This document shows positions 1 to 12,047 of a DNA stretch of 64,000 nucleotides, one piece after another (position 1 is the stretch's first letter; each line of letters opens with the position of its first letter). A model generated the notes under the pieces. That model did not search any database. It was not told the DNA's origin and saw nothing but the letters and a program-made list of their open reading frames with translations. Origin of the DNA: Defluviicoccus sp. bin129. Its GTDB lineage: Bacteria; Pseudomonadota; Alphaproteobacteria; MPNO01. The stretch is taken from positions 36,400 to 100,399 of the forward strand of contig MPNO01000009.1 in the NCBI GenBank assembly GCA_002239065.1, written 5' to 3'. Both the position numbers and the translations under genes were made by a program.

Positions 1-2611
<2,611 letters not shown>

Positions 2612-2614
2612 GGC

Positions 2615-3652
2615 TCAGCTCCGCAGCGCCTCCGCGATGGCGGCGCGGTCGAGGCCGGCCTGGCCGATCACCACCAAGCGGGTCTCGCGCCGCTCGTCCG
2701 CCGCCCAGAGGCGGTCGAAATGGTGGTTGACCCGCCTTCCGACGCCCTGGACGGCGAGGCGCATCGGCTTTCCCGCGACCGCCGCGAAGCCCTTGATGCG
2801 CAGAATGTCGTGCGCGGCGGCGACGCGGGCGAGGCGCGCGGCGAAGGCGGGCGGGGACTCGATTTCGCCCATCGCCACGTCGAAGGACTCGAAGTCGTCG
2901 TGCTCGTGGTCGTCTTCGCCGTCATGGTGCGACGGGCGGGCGGCGAGGTCGTCCTCCGCCGCGGCGTCGAGCCCGAGCACGACGACCGGGTCGACCGCGC
3001 CCTCTGTGGTGGCGATCATCCTGACCGGGCGGCCCGCCGCCGCGGCGATCTCGTCGCGCAGCCCCGGCAGCCGCGCCGCTTCGAGCAAATCGGTCTTGTT
3101 GAGCACCACGATGTCGGCCGCCATCAGCTGGTCTTCGTAGAGCTCCTGCAACGGGTTGTCGTGGTCGATCGACGGGTCCTCGGCGCGCATCGCCTCGACC
3201 GCGTCGAGATCGTCGGCGAAGCGGCCTTCCGCGACCGCCGGCCCGTCGATCACCGCGACCACCCCGTCCACCGTCATGCGGGAGCGGATTTCCGGCCAGT
3301 CGAAGGCCTTGATCAACGGCTTGGGCAGCGCGAGGCCGGAGGTCTCGATCACGATGTGGTCGGGCGGCGCGTCGCGGTCGATCAGGGCGCGCATGGTGGG
3401 CACGAAGTCGTCCGCCACGGTGCAGCACAGGCAGCCGTTGGCGAGCTCGACGATGTTCTCCTCCGGGCAGTCCTCGATGCCGCAGCTCCTCAGCGTCTCG
3501 CCGTCCACCCCTTCGGCGCCGAACTCGTTGACGATGACGGCGAGCCGCCTGCCATTGGCGTTGCCCAGCAGGTGGCGCACCATTGTGGTCTTGCCGGCGC
3601 CGAGGAAGCCGGTGACGATGGTGGCCGGGATCTTGGCGGCGGAAAAGCTCAT
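2615..3652 (-). CDS. cobW: CobW GTPase, cobalt chaperone for CobN
   Basis: A 345-residue G3E-family GTPase thought to deliver cobalt to the CobNST chelatase. Visible features are the P-loop GFLGAGKTT at residues 15-23, the metal-binding CLCC motif at 74-77, an ETSGLALPKPL switch region, NKTDL for guanine recognition, and a His/Asp-rich loop (HHDGEDDHEHDD) that may bind metal. A CobW C-terminal domain follows. The ATG at 3652 overlaps the DUF1636 stop as ATGA, which implies translational coupling; cobN follows after 3 nt. The cobN/cobP context separates it from zinc-type COG0523 homologues. Confidence 0.95.
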   Translation of the reverse strand: MSFSAAKIPATIVTGFLGAGKTTMVRHLLGNANGRRLAVIVNEFGAEGVDGETLRSCGIEDCPEENIVELANGCLCCTVADDFVPTMRALIDRDAPPDHIVIETSGLALPKPLIKAFDWPEIRSRMTVDGVVAVIDGPAVAEGRFADDLDAVEAMRAEDPSIDHDNPLQELYEDQLMAADIVVLNKTDLLEAARLPGLRDEIAAAAGRPVRMIATTEGAVDPVVVLGLDAAAEDDLAARPSHHDGEDDHEHDDFESFDVAMGEIESPPAFAARLARVAAAHDILRIKGFAAVAGKPMRLAVQGVGRRVNHHFDRLWAADERRETRLVVIGQAGLDRAAIAEALRS

Positions 3653-4158
3653 GCGGTCTCTCGCGGTTCGGGAACGTCGTCGGGGAAGGCGGGGATTCGC
3701 GCGACGATCGCGTCGCGCAGCGATGGCGCGCGCTTCGACGGCATGACCGCCCCGGTGCGGGACGTGGCATAGGTGAGCGCGTAATCGATCAAATCGTCGG
3801 CGAGCTCGGCACCGAGATATCCCGCCACGTAGGACCACTTGCCGGGCTGCGAGAGCGCCGCGCTGCAGCCCTGCTCGCAATTCGCCATGCAGCTGACCGG
3901 GTTGACCCGGACGGCGCGGCCCAGCCCGCGGCTGCGCAGGCGGCCGAGCACCGCCTCGTGCAGCCGCGATCCCGCGGCCGGGTCGTTCGGCGCGTCCGGA
4001 GCCAGCCCGGCCGGCCGGCAGGTCAGGCAGATATGGAGGACCGGTCGGCTGTCGGTCAGCGCTAAATCTCCCGCCGCAAACGAAGGCGCCGCGAGTTTAC
4101 CCGACCGGAGGCCCCGACTGCATTCCCCTTGCGCGCGTGCTACAAGGCGGGCGCCCAT
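3649..4158 (-). CDS. DUF1636 metal-binding protein of the cob operon
   Basis: This is a DUF1636-family protein with cysteine pairs resembling a thin ferredoxin-like metal site: CLTC near residue 44, then NPVSCMANCEQGC. The family is often found with cobW/cobN and may bind iron-sulfur or cobalt; its role is unknown. The only ATG start (4158) adds about 33 unconserved residues and lacks a Shine-Dalgarno. The conserved domain starts just after an in-frame CTG at 4059, which is preceded by GCGGGAG at a good distance, giving a 136-residue protein. No ATG, GTG or TTG lies between. The end overlaps cobW by 4 nt (ATGA). It is divergent from cobP. Confidence 0.8.
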   Translation of the reverse strand: MGARLVARAQGECSRGLRSGKLAAPSFAAGDLALTDSRPVLHICLTCRPAGLAPDAPNDPAAGSRLHEAVLGRLRSRGLGRAVRVNPVSCMANCEQGCSAALSQPGKWSYVAGYLGAELADDLIDYALTYATSRTGAVMPSKRAPSLRDAIVARIPAFPDDVPEPRETA

Positions 4159-4172
4159 CGCCGGGGGAGGAC

Positions 4173-4694
4173 ATGCCAGTCGCCGGGCTCTACCTGGTTC
4201 TGGGCGGCGCCCGTTCGGGGAAAAGCCGCCACGCCGAATCCCTCGTCGAGGCCGGCCCGCCGCCCTGGCTCTACGTCGCGACGGCCGAGGCCGGCGACGC
4301 GGAGATGGGTGCGCGCATCCGCGAGCACCGGGAGCGCCGGGGCAAGGGCTGGCGGATTGTGGAAGAGCCGATGGAGCTCGCCGCCGCCCTGGAAAGCTGT
4401 CCCGCGGAGGTGCCGGTGCTGGTCGACTGCCTGACGCTCTGGCTGAGCAATCTGATGGCGGCGGACCGCCCGGCCGGGCCTGAGAGCGACCGATTGGTCG
4501 CGGCGCTGGAGCGCCGCCGCGGCAAGACCGTGCTGGTCTCCAACGAGGTGGGCCTCGGGATCGTCCCCGACAACCGCCTCGCGCGCGACTTCCGCGACGC
4601 CGCCGGCGCGCTGCACCGCGCGCTTGCCGCGCACGCGGAACATGTGCATTTCATGGTCGCCGGGATCCCCATGATCGTCAAAGGCAAGCCATGA
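4173..4694 (+). CDS. cobP: Bifunctional adenosylcobinamide kinase / GTP:adenosylcobinamide-phosphate guanylyltransferase
   Basis: CobP/CobU phosphorylates adenosylcobinamide and transfers GMP to it, activating the nucleotide loop intermediate. The 173-residue protein has the P-loop GGARSGKS at residues 11-18 and the family segments [12 protein letters not shown] and [10 protein letters not shown]. The ATG at 4173 follows the strong ribosome site GGGGGAGG (4163-4170); an earlier in-frame start at 4137 lacks one. It ends in a 4-nt ATGA overlap with cobO, forming a cobP-cobO-cobQ operon divergent from DUF1636-cobW-cobN. Confidence 0.96.
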   Translation: MPVAGLYLVLGGARSGKSRHAESLVEAGPPPWLYVATAEAGDAEMGARIREHRERRGKGWRIVEEPMELAAALESCPAEVPVLVDCLTLWLSNLMAADRPAGPESDRLVAALERRRGKTVLVSNEVGLGIVPDNRLARDFRDAAGALHRALAAHAEHVHFMVAGIPMIVKGKP

Positions 4695-5302
4695 CCCGAA
4701 GCGAAGACGACTCCCGCCACAAGGCGAAGATGGCCCACCGCAAGGCCGTGCAGGACGCCGAGGTCGCCTCCAAGACATTCGAGAAGGGGCTGTTGATGGT
4801 CCATACCGGCACCGGCAAGGGCAAGTCGACGGCCGCCTTCGGGCTGGCGCTCCGCATGATCGGCCGCGGCCGCAAGGTGGGCGTGGTGCAGTTCATCAAG
4901 GGCGCCTGGTCGACCGGCGAGAAGCTGGCGCTCGAAGAGATGGCACCCGACATGGTCGAGTGGCACGCGCTCGGCGAGGGGTTCACCTGGGAGACCCAGG
5001 ACAAGGCGCGCGACATCGCCGCCTGCGAGCGGGCCTGGGAGACCGCGGTCGCGATGATGGCGAACCCGGAATTCGGCCTGGTCGTGCTCGACGAGCTCAA
5101 TATCGCGCTGCGCTACGACTACCTGCCGCTCGCAGACGTGCTCGCCGGCCTCGCCGCCCGGCCCGGGGACCTGCACGTCGTGGTGACCGGCAGGAACGCC
5201 AAGGCGCCGCTGATCGAGGCCGCCGACCTGGTGACCGAGATGACGCTGGTCAAGCACCACTTCAAGGCCGGGGTGAAGACCCAGGAGGGCATCGAGTACT
5301 GA
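4691..5302 (+). CDS. cobO: Corrinoid adenosyltransferase CobO/BtuR type
   Basis: This enzyme transfers the 5'-deoxyadenosyl group from ATP to cob(I)yrinate a,c-diamide or cobinamide. It is a 203-residue CobA/CobO/BtuR-family protein with the Walker A GTGKGKST at residues 40-47, [11 protein letters not shown] and [14 protein letters not shown]. It begins inside the cobP stop (ATGA) and its own stop overlaps the cobQ start by one base (TGATG), so the three genes are translationally coupled. Confidence 0.96.
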   Translation: MTRSEDDSRHKAKMAHRKAVQDAEVASKTFEKGLLMVHTGTGKGKSTAAFGLALRMIGRGRKVGVVQFIKGAWSTGEKLALEEMAPDMVEWHALGEGFTWETQDKARDIAACERAWETAVAMMANPEFGLVVLDELNIALRYDYLPLADVLAGLAARPGDLHVVVTGRNAKAPLIEAADLVTEMTLVKHHFKAGVKTQEGIEY

Positions 5303-6771
5303 TGCCCGCGCGGGCGGTCATGCTGCAGGGGACCGGCTCGAATGTCGGCAAGTCGGTGCTTGCCGCCGGCCTCCTGCGGGCGCTCGCCGACCGGGGATAC
5401 GCGGTCCGCCCGTTCAAGCCGCAGAACATGTCGAACAACGCCGCGGTCGCCGCCGACGGCGGCGAGATCGGCCGCGCCCAGGCGCTCCAGGCGCGCGCCG
5501 CCAGGGTGCCGCCCAGCGTCCACATGAACCCGGTACTGCTCAAGCCGAGCTCGGAGACCGGCGCGCAGGTCGTGGTCCAGGGGCGGGTCGAAGGCACCGC
5601 GCGCGCGCGGGAATTCCAGGAGGCGAAGCGCCGGCTGCTTCCGCGGGTGATGGAGAGCTTCGCGCGGCTGCGCCGGGAGGCCGAGCTGATCGTCGTCGAG
5701 GGCGCCGGCAGCGCGTCGGAGACCAATTTGCGCGACGCCGACATCGCCAATATGGGGTTCGCCGCCGCCGCCGATATCCCGGTCGTGCTGGTCGGCGACA
5801 TCGACCGCGGCGGCGTCATCGCCGCCCTGGTCGGGACCAGGGCGGTGATCGCGCCGTCGGACGAGGCGCTGGTCGCGGGCTTCGTCGTCAACAAGATGCG
5901 CGGCGACCCCTCGCTGTTCGTGGACGGCATGGCGGAAATCGCGCGGCGCACCGGGTGGCCGGCGCTCGGGCTGGTGCCGTTCTTCGAGCCCGCCCGGCTG
6001 CTGCCCGCCGAGGACTCCTACGACCTCGCCGAGCGAAGCCGTCCCGCCGGGGATGCCGGGGACCGCCGGCTGCGCATCGCCGTGCCGCATCTCCCGCGCA
6101 TCGCCAATTTCGACGATCTCGACCCGCTCGACGCCGAGCCGGGGGTGGCGGTGATGCTGGTCGAACGCGGCGCGCCGCTGCCGGCGGATGCCGACCTGGT
6201 CGTCCTGCCGGGCAGCAAGGCCACGATCTCCGACCTCGCGGCGCTGCGCGCGGAGGGGTGGGACATCGACATCATCGCGCATCGCCGCCGCGGCGGGCGG
6301 GTGCTCGGGCTGTGCGGCGGCTACCAGATGCTGGGCCGGCTCGTGTCCGATCCCGACGGGCTGGAGGGCGCGCCCGGCTCGGTCGCCGGGCTCGGCCTGC
6401 TCGATGTCGAGACCGTGCTGGCCGACCCCAAGACGGTCGCCGAGGCCGCCGGGGAGACCCCGGACGGCATCGCTCTGTCGGGCTACGAGATCCACATGGG
6501 CCGGACCGAGGGCCCCGATACCGCAAGACCCCTGCATCGCCTCGCCGACGGCCGGCCGGACGGCGCACGCTCGCCGGACGGGCGGGTGGCGGGGACTTAT
6601 GTGCACGGGCTGTTCGGCGGCGATCGCTACCGGTCGGCATGGCTGCGGGGGCTGGGTACGGAGAGCACCATCGACGATCACGGCGCGCTGGTCGAGAAGA
6701 CGCTGGACGGCCTCGCCGCCCATCTGGAGGCGTATCTCGACATCGACCGGCTCATCGCCATGGCGCGATAG
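5302..6771 (+). CDS. cobQ: Cobyric acid synthase
   Basis: CobQ (CbiP) amidates four carboxyl groups of adenosylcobyrinate a,c-diamide using glutamine and ATP. The 489-residue protein has an N-terminal dethiobiotin-synthetase-like ATPase domain ([12 protein letters not shown] near residues 7-18; VEGAGSASE) and a C-terminal triad-type glutamine amidotransferase domain with LCGGYQMLG carrying the nucleophilic Cys and YVHGLFGG carrying the catalytic His. It is the last gene of the cobP-cobO-cobQ run. Its 3' end overlaps the convergent cobD by 20 bp, leaving no room for a terminator between them. Confidence 0.96.
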   Translation: MPARAVMLQGTGSNVGKSVLAAGLLRALADRGYAVRPFKPQNMSNNAAVAADGGEIGRAQALQARAARVPPSVHMNPVLLKPSSETGAQVVVQGRVEGTARAREFQEAKRRLLPRVMESFARLRREAELIVVEGAGSASETNLRDADIANMGFAAAADIPVVLVGDIDRGGVIAALVGTRAVIAPSDEALVAGFVVNKMRGDPSLFVDGMAEIARRTGWPALGLVPFFEPARLLPAEDSYDLAERSRPAGDAGDRRLRIAVPHLPRIANFDDLDPLDAEPGVAVMLVERGAPLPADADLVVLPGSKATISDLAALRAEGWDIDIIAHRRRGGRVLGLCGGYQMLGRLVSDPDGLEGAPGSVAGLGLLDVETVLADPKTVAEAAGETPDGIALSGYEIHMGRTEGPDTARPLHRLADGRPDGARSPDGRVAGTYVHGLFGGDRYRSAWLRGLGTESTIDDHGALVEKTLDGLAAHLEAYLDIDRLIAMAR

Positions 6772-7741
6772 CGAGCAAAGCGAGGGCGACGGCGGCGAGC
6801 TGGATCGCGCAGGCGCGGCGGTAGAGGGCGAGCGCCCGGCCGATGTCGCCCGGCGTCGCCTCGGCGCGACCGTCGCCCATCCACCGATCCTCGACCCTGC
6901 GGCCCGCGTATTGCCTGGGCCCGCCGAGCCTGAGTCCGAGCGCGCCCGCCAGCGCCGCTTCCGGCCAGCCGGCGTTGGGCGAGCGGTGGCGCGTCGCGTC
7001 GCGTCGCACCGCCCGCAGCGCGCCGCCCGGCGAAGCGCCCGGCACGGTCGCCGCCGCGAGAACGATCCACCACGCGGCGAGGCGCGAGGCCGGCAGGTTG
7101 ACCAGGTCGTCGAGCCTGGCGGCGAAGCGGCCGAAGTCGCGGTAGCGCGAATCCCGGTGTCCGATCATGCTGTCGGCGGTGTTGACCGCCTTGTAGGCGA
7201 CCGCCCCCGGCAGGCCGAGCACGGCGCACCACAGCGAAGGCGCCACCACGCCGTCGGAGAAGTTCTCGGCCAGGCTCTCGATCGCGGCGCGCGCCACGCC
7301 CGCCTCGTCGAGCGAGGCGGGGTCGCGGCCGACGACGTGGCGCACCCGGTCGCGGCCCGCCGCGAGGCCGCCCGAGTCCAGCCCGTCCCGCACCGCCGCG
7401 ACGTGCCGGTAAAGGCTGCGCTGCGCCGGCAGCGACGCAGCAAGGACGGCGAGACCGAGCGCGCCGGCCCACCAGGGTGCCCACAGCATCGCGGCGCCTT
7501 GCAGGGACGCCGCGACGGCAAGCGCCGGGACCACGACCAGCAGCACGCAGCACGCGCCGTTGAGGCGCCGCCGCCGATCGGGCAAGGTCGGCCGGTTCCA
7601 GCGGCGCTCCGCGCGCTCCAGCATGGCGCCGACCCAGACCACGGGATGGGCGATGCGCGCATACAGCGGCTGCGGATAGCCGAACACCGCCTCGAGCGAG
7701 AGGGCGGCGAGGAGGAGAAGCAGGTTGGTTTCGAACCACAT
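6752..7741 (-). CDS. cobD: Adenosylcobinamide-phosphate synthase CobD/CbiB
   Basis: CobD (CbiB) joins the aminopropanol linker to adenosylcobyric acid at the inner membrane. The 329-residue protein has several hydrophobic segments and family signatures: the N-terminal stretch [34 protein letters not shown] and [14 protein letters not shown] chose the ATG at 7741. An in-frame ATG at 7765 would run into the divergent cobC start, whose GTG lies only 12 nt away. It converges with and overlaps cobQ. Confidence 0.95.
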   Translation of the reverse strand: MWFETNLLLLLAALSLEAVFGYPQPLYARIAHPVVWVGAMLERAERRWNRPTLPDRRRRLNGACCVLLVVVPALAVAASLQGAAMLWAPWWAGALGLAVLAASLPAQRSLYRHVAAVRDGLDSGGLAAGRDRVRHVVGRDPASLDEAGVARAAIESLAENFSDGVVAPSLWCAVLGLPGAVAYKAVNTADSMIGHRDSRYRDFGRFAARLDDLVNLPASRLAAWWIVLAAATVPGASPGGALRAVRRDATRHRSPNAGWPEAALAGALGLRLGGPRQYAGRRVEDRWMGDGRAEATPGDIGRALALYRRACAIQLAAVALALLAIAPWR

Positions 7742-7753
7742 GGCGGGCGTCAC

Positions 7754-8752
7754 GTGATCCGCCATGGCGGGCAATTGTCGCTGCTGCGCGACCGGTACCC
7801 GGAGGCGCCCGAGCCGCTGATCGACCTGTCGACGGGCATCAACCCCTTTTCCTACAAGCTGCCGCCGATCCCCGAGACAGCCTATACGCGCCTGCCGGAG
7901 GAGGCACATACGGGCCGGCTCAGGGAAGCGGCGGCTTCGGCCTATGGCGCGCGGGGCCCGGAATTCGTCGCCGTCGCTTCGGGCACCCAGCTGCTGATCT
8001 CGTCGCTGCCCCGCATGTTTCCCGCCGCGCGCGTCTCGGTGCTGTCGCCGACCTATGGCGAACATGCGGCGGTCTGGGCCGCCGCCGGGGCCGGGGTGGC
8101 GGAGGTGTCCACACTCCAGGCGCTGGAGGACGGCGATGTCGCGGTCCTGTGCAACCCCAACAACCCCGACGGCCGCGCCTTCGATGCCGCCGCGATCGGC
8201 GAACTCGCGGCCCGGAAGGCGCGGCATGGCGGGCGGCTGATCGTCGACGAGGCCTTTGCCGAATTCGCCGAGGCGGGGCTGAGCGCCGCGCCGCTGCTGC
8301 CCCGGCCCGGGCTGATGGTCCTGCGGTCCTTCGGCAAGGCCTACGGGCTGGCCGGGCTCAGGCTCGGCTTCCTGGTCGCGGACGAGGATGTCGTCGACCG
8401 GGTGGCGCGGGCGCTCGGGCCGTGGCCGGTCTCCGGCGTCGCCATCCATGTCGCCTGCCGGGCGCTCGCCGATTCGGGCTGGCGGCGGGACACCGCCTTG
8501 CGTCTGGCCCGGGCCGGCGCCCGGCTGGACGCCCTCATTGCGGATTACGGGCTGGATGCGGTGGGCGGAACCTCGCTGTTCCGCCTGGTCCGCCACGGCA
8601 ACGCGCCGGCGCTGGCCAATTCCCTCGGCCGCGCCGGTATCCTGGTGCGCGGCTTCGACGAACGCCCCGACTGGCTGCGCTTCGCCCTGCCGCCCGACGA
8701 GGATGCCTGGTCCCGGCTCGAAGCCGCGCTGGCGACGGGCCCGAGACCGTGA
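7754..8752 (+). CDS. cobC: Threonine-phosphate decarboxylase-like PLP enzyme CobC
   Basis: CobC is a fold-type I aminotransferase-like protein that makes (R)-1-amino-2-propanol phosphate from L-threonine phosphate for the corrinoid nucleotide loop. The 332-residue protein starts at a GTG, giving MIRHGGQL; the usual family signature LIDLSTGINPF follows. CNPNNPDG and the PLP-lysine region RSFGKAYGLAGLRLGF are present. The GTG start lies 12 nt from the divergent cobD ATG, so the two promoters must overlap the other gene's start region. No good ribosome site precedes it. Confidence 0.93.
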   Translation: MIRHGGQLSLLRDRYPEAPEPLIDLSTGINPFSYKLPPIPETAYTRLPEEAHTGRLREAAASAYGARGPEFVAVASGTQLLISSLPRMFPAARVSVLSPTYGEHAAVWAAAGAGVAEVSTLQALEDGDVAVLCNPNNPDGRAFDAAAIGELAARKARHGGRLIVDEAFAEFAEAGLSAAPLLPRPGLMVLRSFGKAYGLAGLRLGFLVADEDVVDRVARALGPWPVSGVAIHVACRALADSGWRRDTALRLARAGARLDALIADYGLDAVGGTSLFRLVRHGNAPALANSLGRAGILVRGFDERPDWLRFALPPDEDAWSRLEAALATGPRP

Positions 8753-8814
8753 CAGTGGCGAGAAATCCGGGCTAGTGTCGTCTGCGACCGTCGCGACGTC
8801 AGGGATGTTGGGGG

Positions 8815-9327
8815 ATGAATCTGCGCGGAACCGTCGCGGTGTTCGGCGACTACGTGTCGGGAGACGTGATTCTTCCCGCCCGCTACGCCTTTCTCGATCC
8901 CGAAGCGATGACGGCCCATGTGCTGGAAGAGCTCGATCCGGCCGCCAACGAACGTGTGCGCCGGGCCGACATCCTGGTTGCCGGCACCGCTTTCGGTTAC
9001 GGCACCGGACGCGAGTCCTCGGCGCGCGCGCTCCGCGCCGCCGGGGTGAAGGTGGCGATCGGGGGGCCGTTCGCGCGGATGTTCTATCGTAACGCCATCA
9101 ACAACGGGCTCCTGGTGCTGGATTGCCCGGCGCTCGTCGGCGACGGCGTCGAGGACGGTTGCGAGATGGAGATCGACACCGTGGCGGGGAAAATCCGCTG
9201 CGCCGGCCGGGTCTACGCCGTGCCGCCGGTGCCCGATCTGGTCAACCGCATCGTGGCCGCGGGCGACCTCGTGGCATACGGCCGAAGCTGGCTGCGCGAG
9301 CGCGCGCGAGGCGGTCCAAATGCCTGA
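8815..9327 (+). CDS. Aconitase-family dehydratase small subunit (LeuD/HacB-like)
   Basis: The 170-residue swivel-domain subunit of a 3-isopropylmalate/homoaconitate/dimethylmalate-type dehydratase. It has GDYVSGDVILPARY and the conserved AGTAFGYGTGRESSARAL loop, followed by IGGPFARMFYRNAINNGLL. Its length matches the short archaeal-like two-subunit type. It overlaps the following large subunit by 8 bp. No other leucine genes (leuA, leuB) are nearby, so the true substrate is unknown. It sits inside the cob cluster on the opposite strand from cobS and cobT. Confidence 0.85.
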   Translation: MNLRGTVAVFGDYVSGDVILPARYAFLDPEAMTAHVLEELDPAANERVRRADILVAGTAFGYGTGRESSARALRAAGVKVAIGGPFARMFYRNAINNGLLVLDCPALVGDGVEDGCEMEIDTVAGKIRCAGRVYAVPPVPDLVNRIVAAGDLVAYGRSWLRERARGGPNA

Positions 9328-10597
9328 ACCCGGCCTGACGCTCGCGCAGAAGATCCTGGCCCGCACGTCGGGCGTCGCCCATCCCCGCCCCGGCCAAATC
9401 GTGGAAGCGATGCCGGACTTCTCCTACTCGCACGACTTCGCGGTCTACGCGATCGACGCGTTCGAACGCATGGGAGCGACCCGCGTGCTGCGTCCGGACA
9501 GGGTGGCGATATGCCTCGACCACATCGTGCCGGCCGACAATGTCCGCGATGCGAACAACCACGCCCTCATCCGCGCCTTCGCGAAGGCTCAGCGGCTGCG
9601 CCATTTCTTCGATGGTGGCACCGGGATCTCCCATCAGGTCATGTTCGAGCGGGGGCTCGTTGTCCCGGGCAGCCTCGTGGTGGCGAGCGATTCCCATGCG
9701 CCGTCGGGCGGCGCGCTCGGGGCGCTGGCGCTGGGTGTCGGCGAGACCGAGCTGGGCTTCGCCTGGGCGACGGGACGGCTGTGGGTGAAGGTCCCCGACA
9801 CCGTTCGCATCTCGCTGGACGGCGCGCTGCCGCCCGGGGTTCATGCCAAGGACCTGATGCTCCACATGGTGGCAAGGCTCGGCGTCCTGGGCGCGGTGTA
9901 CGAGGTGCTGGAATATGCCGGTCCCGCCGCCCCGTCCCTGTCGCCGTCGGAACGCTTCACGCTATGCAACATGAGCGCCGAGCTCGGTGCCAAGAGCGGC
10001 GTTTTCCCCTTCGATGCGACGACCGCCGAATTCCTGCGCGGGCAGGCGCAGTTCGATTTCGAGCCCGTCCAATCCGACGCGGACGCGGCGTATGCGCGGG
10101 AATTGACGGTCGACCTGGCCGCGCTGGGGCCGATGGTCGCCCTGCCCGGGCGCGAGGATCGCGGCGTGCCGGTGGGCGAGGCGGCGGGCCGGACGGTGCA
10201 CCAGGTGTTCATCGGATCCTGCACCAACGCGCGGGCCGACGACCTGGCGATCGCCGCCGGAATCCTGCGCGGGCGGCGCGTCCATGAAGACGTGCGCCTG
10301 ATCGTGGTCCCGGCCTCGCGCGCGGTGATGGCCGAAGCGGCCAGGACGGGCGACCTGGAAGCCCTGCTCGAGGCGGGCGCGACCTTCATGCCGAGCGGCT
10401 GCGCGGTCTGCGCGGGCGTGCATCAGGGCGTGCTCGCCGATGGCGAGCTGTGCCTCTCGACCAGCAACCGGAACGCGCCGGGCCGCATGGGCAACAGGAA
10501 GGCGGAGATCGCGCTCTGCAGCCCCGCCACCGCCGCGGCCAGCGCGGTCACCGGGGTGGTGACGGACGCGCGCGAATTCGCCGCGGTCAGCGACTGA
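9320..10597 (+). CDS. Aconitase-family dehydratase large subunit (LeuC/HacA-like)
   Basis: The 425-residue catalytic subunit carries a [4Fe-4S] cluster. The three expected cysteine ligands are visible in FIGSCTNA and in PSGCAVCAG. DSHAPSGGALGALALGVG and the substrate-loop sequence NRNAPGRMGN also match the family. The length fits the 420-residue HacA/LeuC2 group rather than the 470-residue leucine-pathway LeuC. It is coupled to the small subunit by overlap, with the small gene first. The end overlaps the convergent AhpD-like gene by 11 bp. Isopropylmalate, homoaconitate or dimethylmalate are all possible substrates. Confidence 0.87.
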   Translation: MPEPGLTLAQKILARTSGVAHPRPGQIVEAMPDFSYSHDFAVYAIDAFERMGATRVLRPDRVAICLDHIVPADNVRDANNHALIRAFAKAQRLRHFFDGGTGISHQVMFERGLVVPGSLVVASDSHAPSGGALGALALGVGETELGFAWATGRLWVKVPDTVRISLDGALPPGVHAKDLMLHMVARLGVLGAVYEVLEYAGPAAPSLSPSERFTLCNMSAELGAKSGVFPFDATTAEFLRGQAQFDFEPVQSDADAAYARELTVDLAALGPMVALPGREDRGVPVGEAAGRTVHQVFIGSCTNARADDLAIAAGILRGRRVHEDVRLIVVPASRAVMAEAARTGDLEALLEAGATFMPSGCAVCAGVHQGVLADGELCLSTSNRNAPGRMGNRKAEIALCSPATAAASAVTGVVTDAREFAAVSD

Positions 10598-11183
10598 CGC
10601 TTTCGGCGTAATTCGCCGACGGCAGGTTTTCCTTCGGCCAGTGCTCGCCGTTCTCGAACGGCGCCACCCCCGCCGCGTGGCGCGCCATGCCCGATTCCAG
10701 CATCGCCATGGACACGATCTCGGCGATGCCCAGATCGTCAATGCCATGGTCGCGCAACGCCTGGAAATCCCGGTCTTCCGTCCCCTCGTCGAACGCGACC
10801 TTGCGGGCGAAGCGGAGCACGTCCTTCCACATCGGATCGAGCGTCGACGCGTTCTCGAAATCCATACACTCCGTCACGTCGTCGACGCTCATCCCGAAAT
10901 GCTGGATCAGATGGGTCTGGTGATTGTTGATGCAGCGCGGGCAGTCCACCTCGGCAGCGCAGACCAGCGAGATCGCGTTGAGAAGCGGCTTGGGGAGCGA
11001 GCCCGGGGCCGACTGGAGACGCTTGGTCAGCGTCCACCATCCCCTGAGGAGCTCGATGTCGAGGGCGAAGAACCCCCAGGTGGGGGTCAGGAAATTCGCG
11101 CCCTTGGTCGCGCGGATGTCGTCGAAGATCGCCGCGACCTCGTCATCGGCGGAATCGGGTTGGACGAGCCTGACCTTTTCCAT
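10587..11183 (-). CDS. Carboxymuconolactone decarboxylase / AhpD-like protein
   Basis: A 198-residue protein of the AhpD/CMD superfamily. The redox motif is C-P-R-C followed by INNH within AAEVDCPRCINNHQTHLI, typical of peroxidase-related members with a CxxC plus downstream His. The exact role (alkylhydroperoxidase-like reductase or decarboxylase) cannot be read from sequence. The start ATG at 11183 is supported by the family-like N-terminus. It is transcribed leftwards and converges with the LeuC-like gene. Confidence 0.85.
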   Translation of the reverse strand: MEKVRLVQPDSADDEVAAIFDDIRATKGANFLTPTWGFFALDIELLRGWWTLTKRLQSAPGSLPKPLLNAISLVCAAEVDCPRCINNHQTHLIQHFGMSVDDVTECMDFENASTLDPMWKDVLRFARKVAFDEGTEDRDFQALRDHGIDDLGIAEIVSMAMLESGMARHAAGVAPFENGEHWPKENLPSANYAESVSR

Positions 11184-11269
11184 GCTTACCTCCGGCGCCG
11201 TGCGGCGGCCCGGCCGCCGCCTCCCTCGCTGGAACGCAGTGTAGCGCCGCCCGGAAGGGGATACCCGGG

Positions 11270-12031
11270 CTAAATGCCGGCCAGCAGGCCGAGGCAGGCG
11301 CCGATCTCGCTCGCCTGCTGGGTCGCGCCCAGGCAATCGCCGGTATAGCCGCCGAGCTTTCTCTGGAACGCCGCCCGCGCCGCGACATGCCCGAGCGCGA
11401 GCCCGGCAACGACAGCGAGCGTCGCCGCCGGCGTCGCGACGGTCGCCAGCACGGCGAGGCAGGCGATCGCGGTCGCCCCGGCGAGAGCGTGCGAAGCGGG
11501 CGAGACCGGGCCGGCGACCGGGCTCGCAATCCCCGAATCGCGGACATAGCGCGCGGTCGCGATCATCAGGACGACGCTCCACCTGCTGAGCCCGTGCGCG
11601 GCGACCAGCATGGCGGCGCCAATCCACATGGGGAGGGCGGCCAGCACCAGGACCCTGGCGGCGACGGCGAGGATCAGGGCGAGCACGCCGTAGCTGCCGA
11701 TCCGGCTGTCGCGCATGATTTCGAGCGCGCGCTCCGCCGTGCGTCCGCCGCCGATCCCGTCCGCCGTGTCGGCGAGCCCGTCCTCGTGCAGCGCGCCGGT
11801 GACGATCACGGTGGTGGCGACCGCAAGCACCGCCGCGACGGGCGCGCCCAGCGGGGCGTGCGCGGCGGCCAACACGGCCGCGCCCGCGAGGCCCACGACG
11901 ACCCCGACCAACGGGTAGTAGCGGACCGAGGCGGCTTCCGGTCCGGATCCACGGCCGACTCCCCGCGCCACCGGGATGCGGGTCAGCATCCGGCAGGCGA
12001 GAAGCAGCAGCCTCCATTCCCGGGCGAGCAT
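11270..12031 (-). CDS. cobS: Adenosylcobinamide-GDP ribazoletransferase (cobalamin synthase)
   Basis: This membrane enzyme joins alpha-ribazole (phosphate) to adenosylcobinamide-GDP, the last step of cobalamin assembly. The 253-residue protein is strongly hydrophobic with several membrane spans and has the conserved HEDGLADTADGIGGG motif, MRDSRIGSYG and GGYTGDCLGA. It follows cobT in the same direction after 16 nt, consistent with a cobT-cobS operon. Confidence 0.96.
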   Translation of the reverse strand: MLAREWRLLLLACRMLTRIPVARGVGRGSGPEAASVRYYPLVGVVVGLAGAAVLAAAHAPLGAPVAAVLAVATTVIVTGALHEDGLADTADGIGGGRTAERALEIMRDSRIGSYGVLALILAVAARVLVLAALPMWIGAAMLVAAHGLSRWSVVLMIATARYVRDSGIASPVAGPVSPASHALAGATAIACLAVLATVATPAATLAVVAGLALGHVAARAAFQRKLGGYTGDCLGATQQASEIGACLGLLAGI

Positions 12032-12047
12032 CGCCGAGACCGCGACG

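Noticed and set aside
4060..4172. Cobalamin riboswitch between the divergent cob operons
   Set aside because: The gap is too short and I find no B12-box-like sequence on either strand.
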